Shown piece after piece: positions 23,747 to 30,945 of a stretch of 32,337 nucleotides of DNA. Both the position numbers and the translations under genes were made by a program. The notes beneath the pieces were generated by a model. That model saw nothing but the letters and a program-made list of their open reading frames with translations. It was not told where the DNA came from and did no database searches. Source of the stretch: an uncultured Prevotella sp. (GTDB taxonomy: Bacteria > Bacteroidota > Bacteroidia > Bacteroidales > Bacteroidaceae); the NCBI GenBank assembly GCA_944320305.1, contig CALUGW010000022.1, positions 1-32,337 on the forward strand, given 5' to 3'. The first letter of the stretch is position 1. Each line of letters begins with the position of its first letter.

Positions 23747-24187
23747 TTACTTCAAACCGAGTTGTTTCAGCATATACGGAACAATGCGGTCTGCCGTAAG
23801 TTCCGAGCTGTCGAGGACATCATAGCCTCTGTTCTTGACGTGTGCGGCGTACTCCATCCCTGCAACCACTATCAGGCAAATGCCTTTCGGAAAGCGTCTG
23901 ACAAGCTGCTTTGCGAACGCCGCACCTTGCTTCGAGCCTTGGCCTCCCTCCTTTACGGTTTCAAAGGAACTTTGGCTGACTATCCTGCCGTCAACGGCCA
24001 CTACGTAGCCGATACTGCTGCGCAGGTTGCCCGTCTGGTCTTTATAAGAGTTGGTGGAACGGGCGACATTCAGGCACAGCTCCCCACAGTACGCCAGCGT
24101 CCGTATCGCGGCCTGTTCAAGACCTCTCAACCTCTGCTCCGTGTACCTGTCTATCTCCGACATCGGGGTTATCTGTCTGATGGGCAT
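23747..24187 (-). CDS. HK97 gp10-like neck/tail component
   Basis: The 146-aa protein contains T-G-N-L-R-S-S-I-G-Y followed by G-M-E-Y-A-A-H-V-K-N-R-G-Y-D-V-L. These are the two hallmarks of the HK97 gp10 family: a Leu-Arg-Ser helix and an A-x-Y-V-E-x-G-like motif. It is a component of the head-to-tail joint. The gene precedes the tail terminator in transcription order, as in HK97-type phages. The start at M-P-I-R-Q leaves a 12-base gap to the upstream gene. Confidence 0.75.
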   Translation of the reverse strand: MPIRQITPMSEIDRYTEQRLRGLEQAAIRTLAYCGELCLNVARSTNSYKDQTGNLRSSIGYVVAVDGRIVSQSSFETVKEGGQGSKQGAAFAKQLVRRFPKGICLIVVAGMEYAAHVKNRGYDVLDSSELTADRIVPYMLKQLGLK

Positions 24188-24199
24188 ACCTCGTTCCTC

Positions 24200-24523
24200 C
24201 TATACCAATATCCTCAACTGGCAAACCGCCTCCAACGGCTCTATCTGCATGATGGAAAACTCCCCAAGCTCCTTTCCTGCCAAGTCTTTCAGCCTAACCT
24301 GTTCAACGCCCTCAAACGGCTGCTCCTCAATCAATATTGAGAAATGCGCCACGGTGAAATGTTCACCGTTCACCTTTCCGAGCTTGTCGTACTTGTTGGC
24401 CGTCCACTGACAGGGTATCGGGTCGCCCCACGAAAATGTCGGGTTTTTGGCGTAGCCTGTTTCGGGGTCTATGCCGCCACCCGTCTTTTCTTTTACTTCG
24501 ATAGTGCCGTTTGGAATAATCAT
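24200..24523 (-). CDS. Head closure / connector protein
   Basis: The 107-aa beta-rich protein has a G-E-H-F-T-V-A-H-F-S-I-L-I-E core that looks like the small beta-barrel of head-closure proteins (SPP1 gp16/HK97 gp7 type). It is coupled to the upstream connector by an ATGA overlap (24520-24523) and lies before the gp10-like gene, which is the usual position. The fold is inferred. Confidence 0.55.
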   Translation of the reverse strand: MIIPNGTIEVKEKTGGGIDPETGYAKNPTFSWGDPIPCQWTANKYDKLGKVNGEHFTVAHFSILIEEQPFEGVEQVRLKDLAGKELGEFSIMQIEPLEAVCQLRILV

Positions 24524-24858
24524 ATCCTGTTTCCTTTGTAGCCATAAATCGATTTCGGCGTTCCCGTTTCATCAGCCGCGTCGTATTCCCCATACAGGCT
24601 GTTGGCGCGGTTGCGGAACTGCTTGCGCTGTTCGTCTGTAAAGGAATAGTTTTGCCCACCCTGCGAAACGTCGGGTGCTACCGAGAGCCACAACAGCAAG
24701 TCTGCAATGGCAAGGTTGTACGCCTTACCACTCAATACTTCCTGCGTTGCCTCTGCTGTAAGCTGCAACCCCCGTTTGTCCGCAACGGTCGTAAGTGTCC
24801 GTAGCGGTATCGGGTATGAGCTTATGCCTTTCAGTGCTTCAAGAACGGTCTGTGCCAT
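24520..24858 (-). CDS. Head-tail adaptor (gp6-like)
   Basis: The 112-aa protein is helical, with L-L-W-L-S-V-A-P-D and F-T-D-E-Q-R-K-Q-F-R-N-R-A-N segments, compatible with the all-helical HK97 gp6/SPP1 gp15 adaptors that dock onto the portal. It is the first gene after the major capsid protein, where the adaptor is expected. Its stop overlaps the next start by four bases. Confidence 0.55.
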   Translation of the reverse strand: MAQTVLEALKGISSYPIPLRTLTTVADKRGLQLTAEATQEVLSGKAYNLAIADLLLWLSVAPDVSQGGQNYSFTDEQRKQFRNRANSLYGEYDAADETGTPKSIYGYKGNRI

Positions 24859-24874
24859 AATGTCACGTCAATTA

Positions 24875-25972
24875 TTACTCATCCCAGTCTTTCGCGTCAG
24901 TGCGCACGTACAGGTTGCGGTAGGCCGTGTCGAATACGGGCACTGCATCCGCCTGTCCAATCGTCACCTCGCTCTTTGGCTCGATTGTGCCATACTTCTT
25001 GATGACGGTGTGCGCGCGTTCAGCGCGTAGGATCAGCTCGTCATTCTCCTGCAGAATGTCATACTGCGTCGTGCCGAGCCGTTCCGACTCCGAGATTACC
25101 ATGCGGCTGTCCTCGAACGGGTTGCCCGATGTGTGCGTGCCGTCGGCGAACTCGCGGGTGACGGTCTGGTCGATGACGCGCAGCTGTATGCCGTTGAGCC
25201 ACGCCTGCCGGGCGAGCATCTGGTTGACCTGCGCGAGGTCGGGGGTCTGCGAGATGCCCAGCGCGTTGGCCGCGAACGAGGCGCACGCCTTGATGACCTG
25301 CTCCGACGAGGCTATCTTGTAGAACTCGTCGAGGTTGACGAACGCGAACTTGGGGTTCAGGTCGTGGTCTTTCGCGAACTTGACCAGCGTCTTCAAATCT
25401 CCGATGACGTCCGCCGTCTCCTTGTTGTTCCAGTCAACGGTGGTCTTGAGCTTCATTTCCGGGTCAACGTCGTAGTCCAGGTCGAACTCGTTCGCATACG
25501 TCGCGTTGGTGGTCGTGGTGAACGCCAGCCTGCCCGCGTTCGAGGCGAGCTTCCACGCGATGAACTCCAGCTCGGACTGCACGCCGTTGAAACAGAAGTC
25601 GATATCATTTCCCCACCAGCTCACGAGCTTCGTGGCGTCGTCATCCTGCGCGAACGCGAGCGCGGTCTGGTAGTCCTTGATTTCCGAGCGGCTCATCTCG
25701 CGCGAGATGCTTATGAACGGTATGTCGCCCTTCGCGCTCTCGAATATTGGACGCCGCTTGCGGAGTATCGTTCCGTTGTCGGTGTGCAGGTCTGCGGCCA
25801 CGTTCTTTTTCTCGAGCTGGTTGCCGAGCGTGCGCCAGATGAAGCCGTTGACCTTTTTCAGCGGGAAGTGCGTGGCGAACGTGAACGGCTTCGCGTCCGC
25901 AGTGTCCAGACGCGCCTGCACCATCTGCCGCGAGAGACCGTGGATAAGTGTGTTTACTATTGTTCCTGACAT
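24875..25972 (-). CDS. Major capsid protein (gpE family-like)
   Basis: The 365-aa protein has the features of lambda gpE-type capsid proteins: A-R-L-D-T early, R-R-P-I-F-E-S-A-K-G-D-I-P-F-I-S, a middle alpha/beta region, and a C-terminal E-S-E-R-L-G-T-T-Q-Y-D followed by strands. It follows the decoration protein gene and precedes the connectors, the canonical head module order. It is probably not proteolytically matured, since no protease gene is seen in the window and no long delta domain is evident. HK97-fold assembly is assumed from the family. Confidence 0.8.
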   Translation of the reverse strand: MSGTIVNTLIHGLSRQMVQARLDTADAKPFTFATHFPLKKVNGFIWRTLGNQLEKKNVAADLHTDNGTILRKRRPIFESAKGDIPFISISREMSRSEIKDYQTALAFAQDDDATKLVSWWGNDIDFCFNGVQSELEFIAWKLASNAGRLAFTTTTNATYANEFDLDYDVDPEMKLKTTVDWNNKETADVIGDLKTLVKFAKDHDLNPKFAFVNLDEFYKIASSEQVIKACASFAANALGISQTPDLAQVNQMLARQAWLNGIQLRVIDQTVTREFADGTHTSGNPFEDSRMVISESERLGTTQYDILQENDELILRAERAHTVIKKYGTIEPKSEVTIGQADAVPVFDTAYRNLYVRTDAKDWDE

Positions 25973-25989
25973 GATGATAGCGTTTTACG

Positions 25990-26565
25990 TTAATAATTGA
26001 TGATGCCTTTCAGGTGTTCCGCGATGCACTCAGGTAGCGGATTCCCCTTGGTGACGGCCATGAGCCATGCGTCCGTGTCGATGTTGCTGCCTTTGGCAAA
26101 AGGCTTGCCCGTTCCGACAATGGTCTGCGGCACGTACTTCAACGCCGACGAAGTGTCAGCCGACTGCGCGGCTGCTTCGATGATGAAGCCGTCCTTTGCA
26201 ACAGCTCCGATGGCCGTGCCTATCGTTATCGTATCGTAGGTCTTGCTCGACGTGGTGTCTATCGCCGTAATGGCATACGCCTTTCCGCCAACATCCGACA
26301 TGATGAAATTGCCGACGGCGAAATTGTGAAATTTGGCGACCTTGATTTGAGTATCGCTTGCTCCGACTTGGGCAACTACCTGTGCAATCTTGACTACGTG
26401 GCAGATGCCCTTTTCGTCGGCTGCGCTCAAAACTGCGCCCTCACGGATATAGTCGCCGCCAAGGTCGGAAGAATAGACAGACACGCCGCCCCTGATGTCG
26501 GCGACCTTGTGCATGATAACGCGAGGCGTTCTTGTGTCTCGGTTTCTTTTCACTGTCATTCCCAT
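25990..26565 (-). CDS. Head decoration / head fibre protein
   Basis: The 191-aa protein is beta-rich and Ala/Thr/Gly-rich (I-K-V-A-K-F-H-N-F-A-V-G-N-F-I-M, T-I-T-I-G-T-A-I-G). It is located between scaffold and major capsid genes, where capsid-stabilising proteins are found. There are no catalytic motifs. The short basic N-terminus (V-K-R-N-R-D-T-R) may contact the capsid. The assignment is by position and composition. Confidence 0.55.
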   Translation of the reverse strand: MGMTVKRNRDTRTPRVIMHKVADIRGGVSVYSSDLGGDYIREGAVLSAADEKGICHVVKIAQVVAQVGASDTQIKVAKFHNFAVGNFIMSDVGGKAYAITAIDTTSSKTYDTITIGTAIGAVAKDGFIIEAAAQSADTSSALKYVPQTIVGTGKPFAKGSNIDTDAWLMAVTKGNPLPECIAEHLKGIINY

Positions 26566-26592
26566 CTTTCTATGGTTTTGAATTGTTAGACA

Positions 26593-27303
26593 TTAGAACG
26601 GCTGTCCGTCCGAGGTCGGCTTGCTGTCGCGGTGTGCGATAGCTGCTTCCTGCTCTTTGGTCAATGTTCCGTCCTGATTACCCTGATTGCCCGTTGCGGA
26701 CGGGCGACCGAATACAGCCCCTCTCTGCGCCGTAGCCTTGACAATGCCGTCAACTTCCTTTGTGATGTCACCAATGAGCGTGGTAAACTCCTCATCGGTG
26801 ATGTTGTCAACGGGTGTACGCTCGTAGCCTTTCCGCAGGCTTTCGGGCAGCCTGCCGATAACCTCGCTGAGTTGCTGTTTGCGCGTAGTGGTCGTGCGCT
26901 CAGTTTCCATCTTGGCTATCCGCTCGCTCAACGCCTTGTTTGTGTCGATGAGCGTCTTTGCCCACTCTGGAACTTGCTCTGCTCCCTCTCCTGCGCCCTC
27001 GTTCTTCTTGGTTTCAGTACCATGCTCACTGCCTGTACCGCCCCCGTTTTCGAGCTTTACGCCGTCTTTCAGGCCGTAACGCTGCTCGTAGTTGTGGACT
27101 GCTGTCTGCTGTGCCTCTGTTGCCCGACTATCACCGTAGCTCTCAATGATGTCGATGAACTCCTGCGTCACCCCTGCCACGGCAGTTGTGACCTGTTCGG
27201 CAGTCGTTACAGTCTTGGCGAGCTTGTCGGCAATCCTGTTCAGCACGTTTGCATTGACCCCCGGAAATTTGGCTTTCAATGCCTCGAATAAATCCTTTTT
27301 CAT
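26593..27303 (-). CDS. Capsid scaffolding protein
   Basis: I place the start at M-K-K-D-L-F-E-A-L (27303), giving 236 aa. The further upstream ATG at 27327 would lie upstream of or inside the promoter and precede the predicted transcript start. The protein is helical, with a low-complexity Gly/Glu/Lys linker (about residues 84-110: G-G-G-T-G-S-E-H-G-T-E), then a coiled-coil stretch (A-L-S-E-R-I-A-K-M-E-T-E-R). The C-terminal half is charged, ending Q-P-F. That layout and the location upstream of the decoration and capsid genes fit a scaffold. Its own promoter gives a second start point for the structural operon. Confidence 0.6.
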   Translation of the reverse strand: MKKDLFEALKAKFPGVNANVLNRIADKLAKTVTTAEQVTTAVAGVTQEFIDIIESYGDSRATEAQQTAVHNYEQRYGLKDGVKLENGGGTGSEHGTETKKNEGAGEGAEQVPEWAKTLIDTNKALSERIAKMETERTTTTRKQQLSEVIGRLPESLRKGYERTPVDNITDEEFTTLIGDITKEVDGIVKATAQRGAVFGRPSATGNQGNQDGTLTKEQEAAIAHRDSKPTSDGQPF

Positions 27304-27324
27304 GTGTAAACTAATTAGTTGATG

Positions 27325-27354
27325 CAAAGATATGGATTTTATTCAATCCGCAAA
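27325..27354 (-). promoter_or_regulatory. Minus-strand promoter for scaffold and downstream structural genes
   Basis: On the minus strand TTTG (27354-27351) and TATCTTTG (27332-27325) are spaced by 18 bases. The ATG at 27303 lies about 15-20 bases downstream of the predicted start. It is a host-type sequence, so read-through from the portal region may not be required. Confidence 0.65.
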
Positions 27355-27470
27355 ACGTCGAGGCTGAATTATTTGTTGTTTTATAGTATTTTTAGATTTA
27401 AGGCGGATGTTTTGGTGTGATAAACGGTTTTGTTTATAAAAGGGGTGGGGTTGTCTCCGCCGGGGAAAAC

Positions 27471-27523
27471 AAAAAGGGGGTGCTGCTTGCATCCCCTATA
27501 AGTTCCGAACGCTGACGGCGTTC
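27471..27523 (-). terminator. Two hairpins and T tract ending the HigBA transcript
   Basis: On the minus strand the GAACGC/GCGTTC hairpin (27507-27523) is followed by GGGGATGC/GCACCCCC (27496-27476, one mismatch) and then TTTTTGTTTT. It lies just downstream of the antitoxin stop and insulates the module from the scaffold promoter. Confidence 0.65.
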
Positions 27524-27528
27524 AAGCC

Positions 27529-27864
27529 TCAAAGCACGGCAACCGCCTTGCGGATGTTTTCAAGCACGGCGGCAAGTTTGTTGTTGCGCCGCGCCGTCTG
27601 CATATTGTAGGCCGATTGCATATTTACCCAAACGTGGGCAGGAATGCCCGTTGCGGCCTCTATTTTCAAAGCGTATTCAGTCGTTACGGGGCGTTTGCCG
27701 TTCACCACTTCATTAAGCACGGAGTAAGAAACGCCGATGAGGGCGGCAAACTTCCTTTGCGATATGCCGCGAGCCTCTAACTCGTCTTTCAGTATTTCGC
27801 CCGGATGTATGGGCGTGGATGGCTGCAACTCGTGCGGCGCGTAGGTTTTCTTTGCTGTTTCCAT
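27529..27864 (-). CDS. higA: HigA-like antitoxin (XRE family)
   Basis: The 111-aa protein has the HigA/VapI signature H-P-G-E-I-L (20-25) followed by an XRE helix-turn-helix: I-S-Q-R-K-F-A-A-L-I-G-V-S (34-46), and then R-P-V-T-T-E-Y-A-L-K-I at 59-69. It would bind and neutralise the HigB-like toxin encoded just upstream and repress their shared promoter. The gap between the two genes is eight bases. The toxin-first order is characteristic of higBA. The terminator beyond its stop closes the unit. Confidence 0.88.
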   Translation of the reverse strand: METAKKTYAPHELQPSTPIHPGEILKDELEARGISQRKFAALIGVSYSVLNEVVNGKRPVTTEYALKIEAATGIPAHVWVNMQSAYNMQTARRNNKLAAVLENIRKAVAVL

Positions 27865-27872
27865 ATCGAACG

Positions 27873-28190
27873 TTATTTGTAATGGTTGCTAATATCCAAC
27901 AGGCGGCAGAACGTTATTATTTGCTCGTTTAGGACTTCGCGCACGGTAAATTCAAGTCTGTATTTGCGGTTTATCCGCACGGATGAAATGCCCTTTTTGT
28001 CGCCCTGCAAAACTTCATAGTTCAAAGAATTGTTACGGAACAAGTCCGTTACCGAGTTCGCCGACGAAAGCAGGAAAACCGCCTTTTGGTAGCCCCTTAT
28101 CACTTCGGGCTGGTAGCGGTGTTTCTTGTCGCTTGTCTTGCCGTCGGTGTAGAGTTCACGCAAATAGTCCTTGTCAAATTCAATGTACAT
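27873..28190 (-). CDS. higB: HigB-like toxin (RelE superfamily)
   Basis: I start at M-Y-I-E-F-D-K (28190, 105 aa). The upstream in-frame ATG at 28211 overlaps the -7 box and so is not in the message. The core R-I-N-R-K-Y-R-L-E-F and the C-terminal C-R-L-L-D-I-S-N-H-Y-K match HigB toxins, ribosome-dependent mRNA interferases. It is followed by its antitoxin. This copy lies inside a head gene cluster on the same strand but with its own promoter, consistent with a moron active in the lysogen. Confidence 0.85.
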   Translation of the reverse strand: MYIEFDKDYLRELYTDGKTSDKKHRYQPEVIRGYQKAVFLLSSANSVTDLFRNNSLNYEVLQGDKKGISSVRINRKYRLEFTVREVLNEQIITFCRLLDISNHYK

Positions 28191-28208
28191 ACGCCGTCCG
28201 TTTGTGTG

Positions 28209-28240
28209 CAAAGGTAGTCATTATCCCCGATATTCGCAAA
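28209..28240 (-). promoter_or_regulatory. HigBA promoter
   Basis: On the minus strand TTTG (28240-28237) and TACCTTTG (28216-28209) are spaced by 20 bases, with ATG 12-18 bases downstream of the predicted start. It is divergent to the plus-strand cassette at 28285. Confidence 0.7.
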
Positions 28241-28284
28241 TTATCGAACGCTTTTTTACTGCCGTTAAAATCAAAGCGCGTTTT

Positions 28285-28323
28285 TATCGTAAATCGCGGA
28301 AAAACAAGTAACTTTGCGACATG
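28285..28323 (+). promoter_or_regulatory. Promoter cassette copy A, near-leaderless start
   Basis: TAACTTTG (28309-28316) lies four bases before the ATG at 28321. Copy B at 28987-29025 has 36 of 39 positions identical. The -33 box (ATCG, 28286-28289) is a weak match. The same cassette therefore drives two unrelated genes. Confidence 0.65.
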
Positions 28324-28650
28324 GAGCGGATAAGGCTGTCATCGGAAGAAAAGAAAGTGCTGCGCGAGCTGCGCCGTGGCAACACGGACGTTCCGCACGG
28401 CATGTGCCACTACGCGTACTTCGACGCGGTGGTGTCGCTCACCGGGAAGCGGCTCATCCGCTCGAAAACGAATTACGACAAGGTGATTGACACCCGGCTC
28501 ACGCCGAAAGGCTATGCCTACATGAACGGCAACCCGCACCTGTGGAATCCCGTGAACTGGACGATGGTCGCGGCGATAGCCGCCTGCGTGGCCGCCGTGG
28601 CCGCGACGCTGGCGTTGTTCGTCTCATGCGCGGCTCTCGCCGCGACATAG
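28321..28650 (+). CDS. Hypothetical protein with C-terminal TM helix
   Basis: The 109-aa protein has an N-terminal region (1-75) that looks like a small winged-helix-type or helical domain (L-S-S-E-E-K-K-V-L-R-E-L, L-T-P-K-G-Y-A-Y-M), with a TM helix at about 82-106 rich in Ala. It is transcribed against the surrounding structural genes from promoter cassette A. The ATG lies four bases past the -7 box, giving an almost leaderless message. The function is unknown. A truncated homologue of its N-terminus follows at 28663. Confidence 0.6.
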   Translation: MERIRLSSEEKKVLRELRRGNTDVPHGMCHYAYFDAVVSLTGKRLIRSKTNYDKVIDTRLTPKGYAYMNGNPHLWNPVNWTMVAAIAACVAAVAATLALFVSCAALAAT

Positions 28651-28662
28651 AAGAAAACACGA

Positions 28663-28743
28663 ATGGAAAGGATAAGCCTCACACGGAGCGAGAAAGAGGT
28701 GCTGCGGCTACTGGGTGGGTACTTCTCCGTCTGCAACATTTAA
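28663..28743 (+). pseudogene. Truncated paralogue of the preceding gene
   Basis: The 26-codon ORF starts M-E-R-I-S-L-T-R-S-E-K-E-V-L-R-L, closely matching the first residues of the gene at 28321 (M-E-R-I-R-L-S-S-E-E-K-K-V-L-R-E), then diverges and stops. It looks like the remnant of a tandem or recombined copy. A tiny functional peptide cannot be excluded. Confidence 0.55.
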
Positions 28744-28761
28744 GACAACGAGAGACAAAAA

Positions 28762-29013
28762 ATGAAGAAATTAACTACACTTTCCGCTGCATCCCTGATA
28801 AAGGTACAGTTTTTCCACCCCAAGGAGGGTGGCGCGACGGAGTTCTACTTTGGGTCGCTCGCGGCCATCTACGAGATGTTCGACCCTGCCGAGATTGGCT
28901 GTCGGCTTGAAGCCCTGTGGGCTGCTGGCATAGACGAGGCGAATCCAAAGGCTACCCGTTTATGTGTCATCTCCAAGCACGTTTTATATCGTAAATCACA
29001 GAAAAACAAGTAA
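28762..29013 (+). CDS. Hypothetical small protein, chimeric 3' end
   Basis: The 83-aa protein has the recurrent G-S-L-A-A-I-Y-E-M-F and E-I-G elements that I associate with small uncharacterised Bacteroidales ORFs (about 60 aa, recalled only). The last residues (Y-R-K-S-Q-K-N-K) are encoded by promoter cassette copy B, so the native C-terminus may have been replaced by recombination. It is probably cotranscribed with the gene at 28321. Function unknown. Confidence 0.5.
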   Translation: MKKLTTLSAASLIKVQFFHPKEGGATEFYFGSLAAIYEMFDPAEIGCRLEALWAAGIDEANPKATRLCVISKHVLYRKSQKNK

Positions 29014-29025
29014 CTTTGCAACATG
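28987..29025 (+). promoter_or_regulatory. Promoter cassette copy B, near-leaderless start
   Basis: TAACTTTG (29011-29018) lies four bases before the ATG at 29023. The 39-bp core differs from copy A at three positions, and similarity extends a few bases upstream with one indel. Confidence 0.65.
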
Positions 29026-29232
29026 AAGTACGATTTTTACAAAAACAACGAGAGCGACACCATCTTCTGGGTGGATAATACGGATTGTGTCGGTAAATGG
29101 TTATTTTCTTTCGACAAGAAGAAAATATACAATATGTTCTCTGACTACCCTTGGAAACTTACACCTGAAGAAAAAGCCATTTTTGACAGAGAAAACCCTG
29201 AATGGGCTGACTTCTTCAAAGACAGAACTTAA
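29023..29232 (+). CDS. Small protein, candidate immunity protein for the MuF toxin
   Basis: The 69-aa acidic protein is rich in aromatic residues (F-W-V-D-N, W-L-F-S-F-D-K-K-K-I, D-Y-P-W-K-L-T-P-E-E, W-A-D-F-F-K). I think I have seen such proteins as an uncharacterised DUF family, but cannot name it with certainty. It is convergent with the toxin-like 3' end of the MuF gene: its terminator ends right at the MuF stop. It has its own promoter, is AT-rich like the toxin-encoding segment, and is small and acidic, all expected of an immunity gene. The pairing is inference. Confidence 0.5.
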   Translation: MKYDFYKNNESDTIFWVDNTDCVGKWLFSFDKKKIYNMFSDYPWKLTPEEKAIFDRENPEWADFFKDRT

Positions 29233-29238
29233 AAGAAT

Positions 29239-29274
29239 GAGGGTGCATCTTTATTGATACGCCCTCGCTTTTTT
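29239..29274 (+). terminator. Rho-independent terminator
   Basis: GAGGGTGCATC (29239-29249) pairs with GATACGCCCTC (29256-29266) with one mismatch and one wobble, followed by GC and eight T. It ends the plus-strand moron transcript next to the MuF stop codon. Confidence 0.8.
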
Positions 29275-30945
29275 TTATTTGATTGTTCCCTTTGTACCTT
29301 TTTTCTGTTCAGTCTTTGCCGTATTGATATAGCCAACCATTTTCTGAAATCCTTTGTCCTTTTGCAAAAGTTCTATATCAATCAACAATCCTATATCTTT
29401 TCCACCAGCTTTGAAACGCCATTTGAACACTTTGCCGTCAAGAGGCTTCCAACCATTCAGGACTGAACTTTGCAACTCCAAGAACTGATATTTGCCTTTC
29501 GATACTTGACGTACAATGGCTGCATGACGGCCAATGGCGATATAGTATTGTTTCCCGATTTCCGTTTGTTTCATCAGTTGTATTCCTGTTGTAGTAAAAC
29601 TTGAAATACCGCCTACCTTATCACAAATCTGCATTAAATTTGAATACTTAGAGAAGAAATTTAGGCTTTCTCCTCCACGGAAATCCAACACATCGAGGCC
29701 GCATTTGTTTGCCGTCCATGCGAATGCGAGTGAAGCGCATGACCCTTCAGTTAAATCGCCGCCACCGACTCTTGATATTATCTCATCTTCGGACAATTGC
29801 TTCTGTAGCTTTTGTGCGGGCAAATAATCAACCTTTGCGTCGTCCAACTTCTTTATAACATCATCCAACGCAGACGGCTTGCTGTCTGCTAATATCTCAT
29901 CAACGACTTTTTTATTATCCTTGATGAAATATGGCAGAGACTTGGCGCGGCTTATCCTTTCGCTGTTGTTCCGCACCCAGTCCGTGAACGCCTGCGGCAC
30001 GTCCTTAACCGTGTTCGCGCTCGTTTCTGTCGGTTTTTCACCGTCAATGATGCGCCTGTTGTCTGCCATCAGCTCATCAGGCGTTTTCAGTATCGTTTCC
30101 ACATGGCAGCGGCAGTGCGGGTGCCAGCCCGTAAACTTGAAGTCCTTGGGGTAGCGTCCTTTCAGGTCGTCGCAGATGTCCGGCACGGGATGGTTGCCCG
30201 ACAGCTGCACCTCAATGCCCACAACGAAGTCAAGCTGCTGCCAACGCTCGTAGTCCGCTGTGCGGTAGGCAATGTTCGTTTCCGTCGCTGCCAGCCGCCG
30301 CGCGTTCTTGTACGAGCTGCGGTAAACGCCCCTGCCGGGGTGGTACGCCTTTGCCCTCTGCGAGAGCACAAGCTGGCCGTGCTCGTTGCGGACGCGGCGG
30401 AACAGCTTGTCAGGGTGCTGCAAGTAGCTGCGCAAATCGCGGCTTAATTCGTCAGCCGAACGTCCGCTGCGTATTCCGAGGTCAAGCCCCAGCTCGATTT
30501 CCTCTTTGAACTGGCTCGTGTACTTCCAAACCCTGTCAGAAAGTCCGAGGCCGTCGGTCTTTCGCTTGATGAACGCGTCACGCGCCGCGCCGTTGGTGCT
30601 GAAATATCGGCGTTCCTGCTCCTTTGTCAGCTTTCCGACATTGTCGCCGAACACCTGCCTTGCCAGCTCGTCGTTCTTGTTGTTGGCAAGAGTCCACTCG
30701 CTCCGTATGCCGTTCACGATGACGGCCTCTATGGCCGATTGCAGGCCGCTGAGGAGCTTTTCTATCTTTTTCCGCGTGTTAGGATAGTCGGAGAAAGAAA
30801 ACAGCCTGTCGGGGTTAAAATCCTTGATAGACACGCCGAGTGTTGCCGCTTCCTTTGCCGCCGCCCTGTATATCGCATCTACCTGACGCTCGTATGCTGC
30901 TTGATTGCGCCAATGCTGGCTGTCGTACTTGTTCATCTTAGCCAT
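29275..30945 (-). CDS. MuF-type minor head protein with C-terminal papain-like toxin domain
   Basis: The 556-aa protein has a phage MuF domain: residues about 140-290 include T-E-T-N-I-A-Y-R-T-A-D (221-231) and the C-D-D-L-K-G-R-Y...G-W-H-P-H-C-R-C-H-V-E-T motif (258-284). MuF proteins enter the capsid and are injected. From about residue 335 the DNA turns AT-rich and a separate domain follows. It has C403 (G-S-C-A-S-L-A-F), H474 (G-R-H-A-A-I-V) and acidic/amide candidates E490 and N497, an order seen in papain-fold toxin domains. MuF-toxin fusions are known from temperate phages. The catalytic residues are a proposal from motif reading. A small convergent gene downstream may be immunity. Its start overlaps the preceding gene by eight bases. 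Confidence 0.8.
   Translation of the reverse strand: MAKMNKYDSQHWRNQAAYERQVDAIYRAAAKEAATLGVSIKDFNPDRLFSFSDYPNTRKKIEKLLSGLQSAIEAVIVNGIRSEWTLANNKNDELARQVFGDNVGKLTKEQERRYFSTNGAARDAFIKRKTDGLGLSDRVWKYTSQFKEEIELGLDLGIRSGRSADELSRDLRSYLQHPDKLFRRVRNEHGQLVLSQRAKAYHPGRGVYRSSYKNARRLAATETNIAYRTADYERWQQLDFVVGIEVQLSGNHPVPDICDDLKGRYPKDFKFTGWHPHCRCHVETILKTPDELMADNRRIIDGEKPTETSANTVKDVPQAFTDWVRNNSERISRAKSLPYFIKDNKKVVDEILADSKPSALDDVIKKLDDAKVDYLPAQKLQKQLSEDEIISRVGGGDLTEGSCASLAFAWTANKCGLDVLDFRGGESLNFFSKYSNLMQICDKVGGISSFTTTGIQLMKQTEIGKQYYIAIGRHAAIVRQVSKGKYQFLELQSSVLNGWKPLDGKVFKWRFKAGGKDIGLLIDIELLQKDKGFQKMVGYINTAKTEQKKGTKGTIK

Noticed and set aside
27303-27327. Upstream ATG at 27327 as scaffold start
   Set aside because: It overlaps the -7 box of the promoter, so it would not be in the transcript.
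28191-28211. Upstream ATG at 28211 as HigB start
   Set aside because: It overlaps the TACCTTTG box; the ATG at 28190 fits HigB family starts better.
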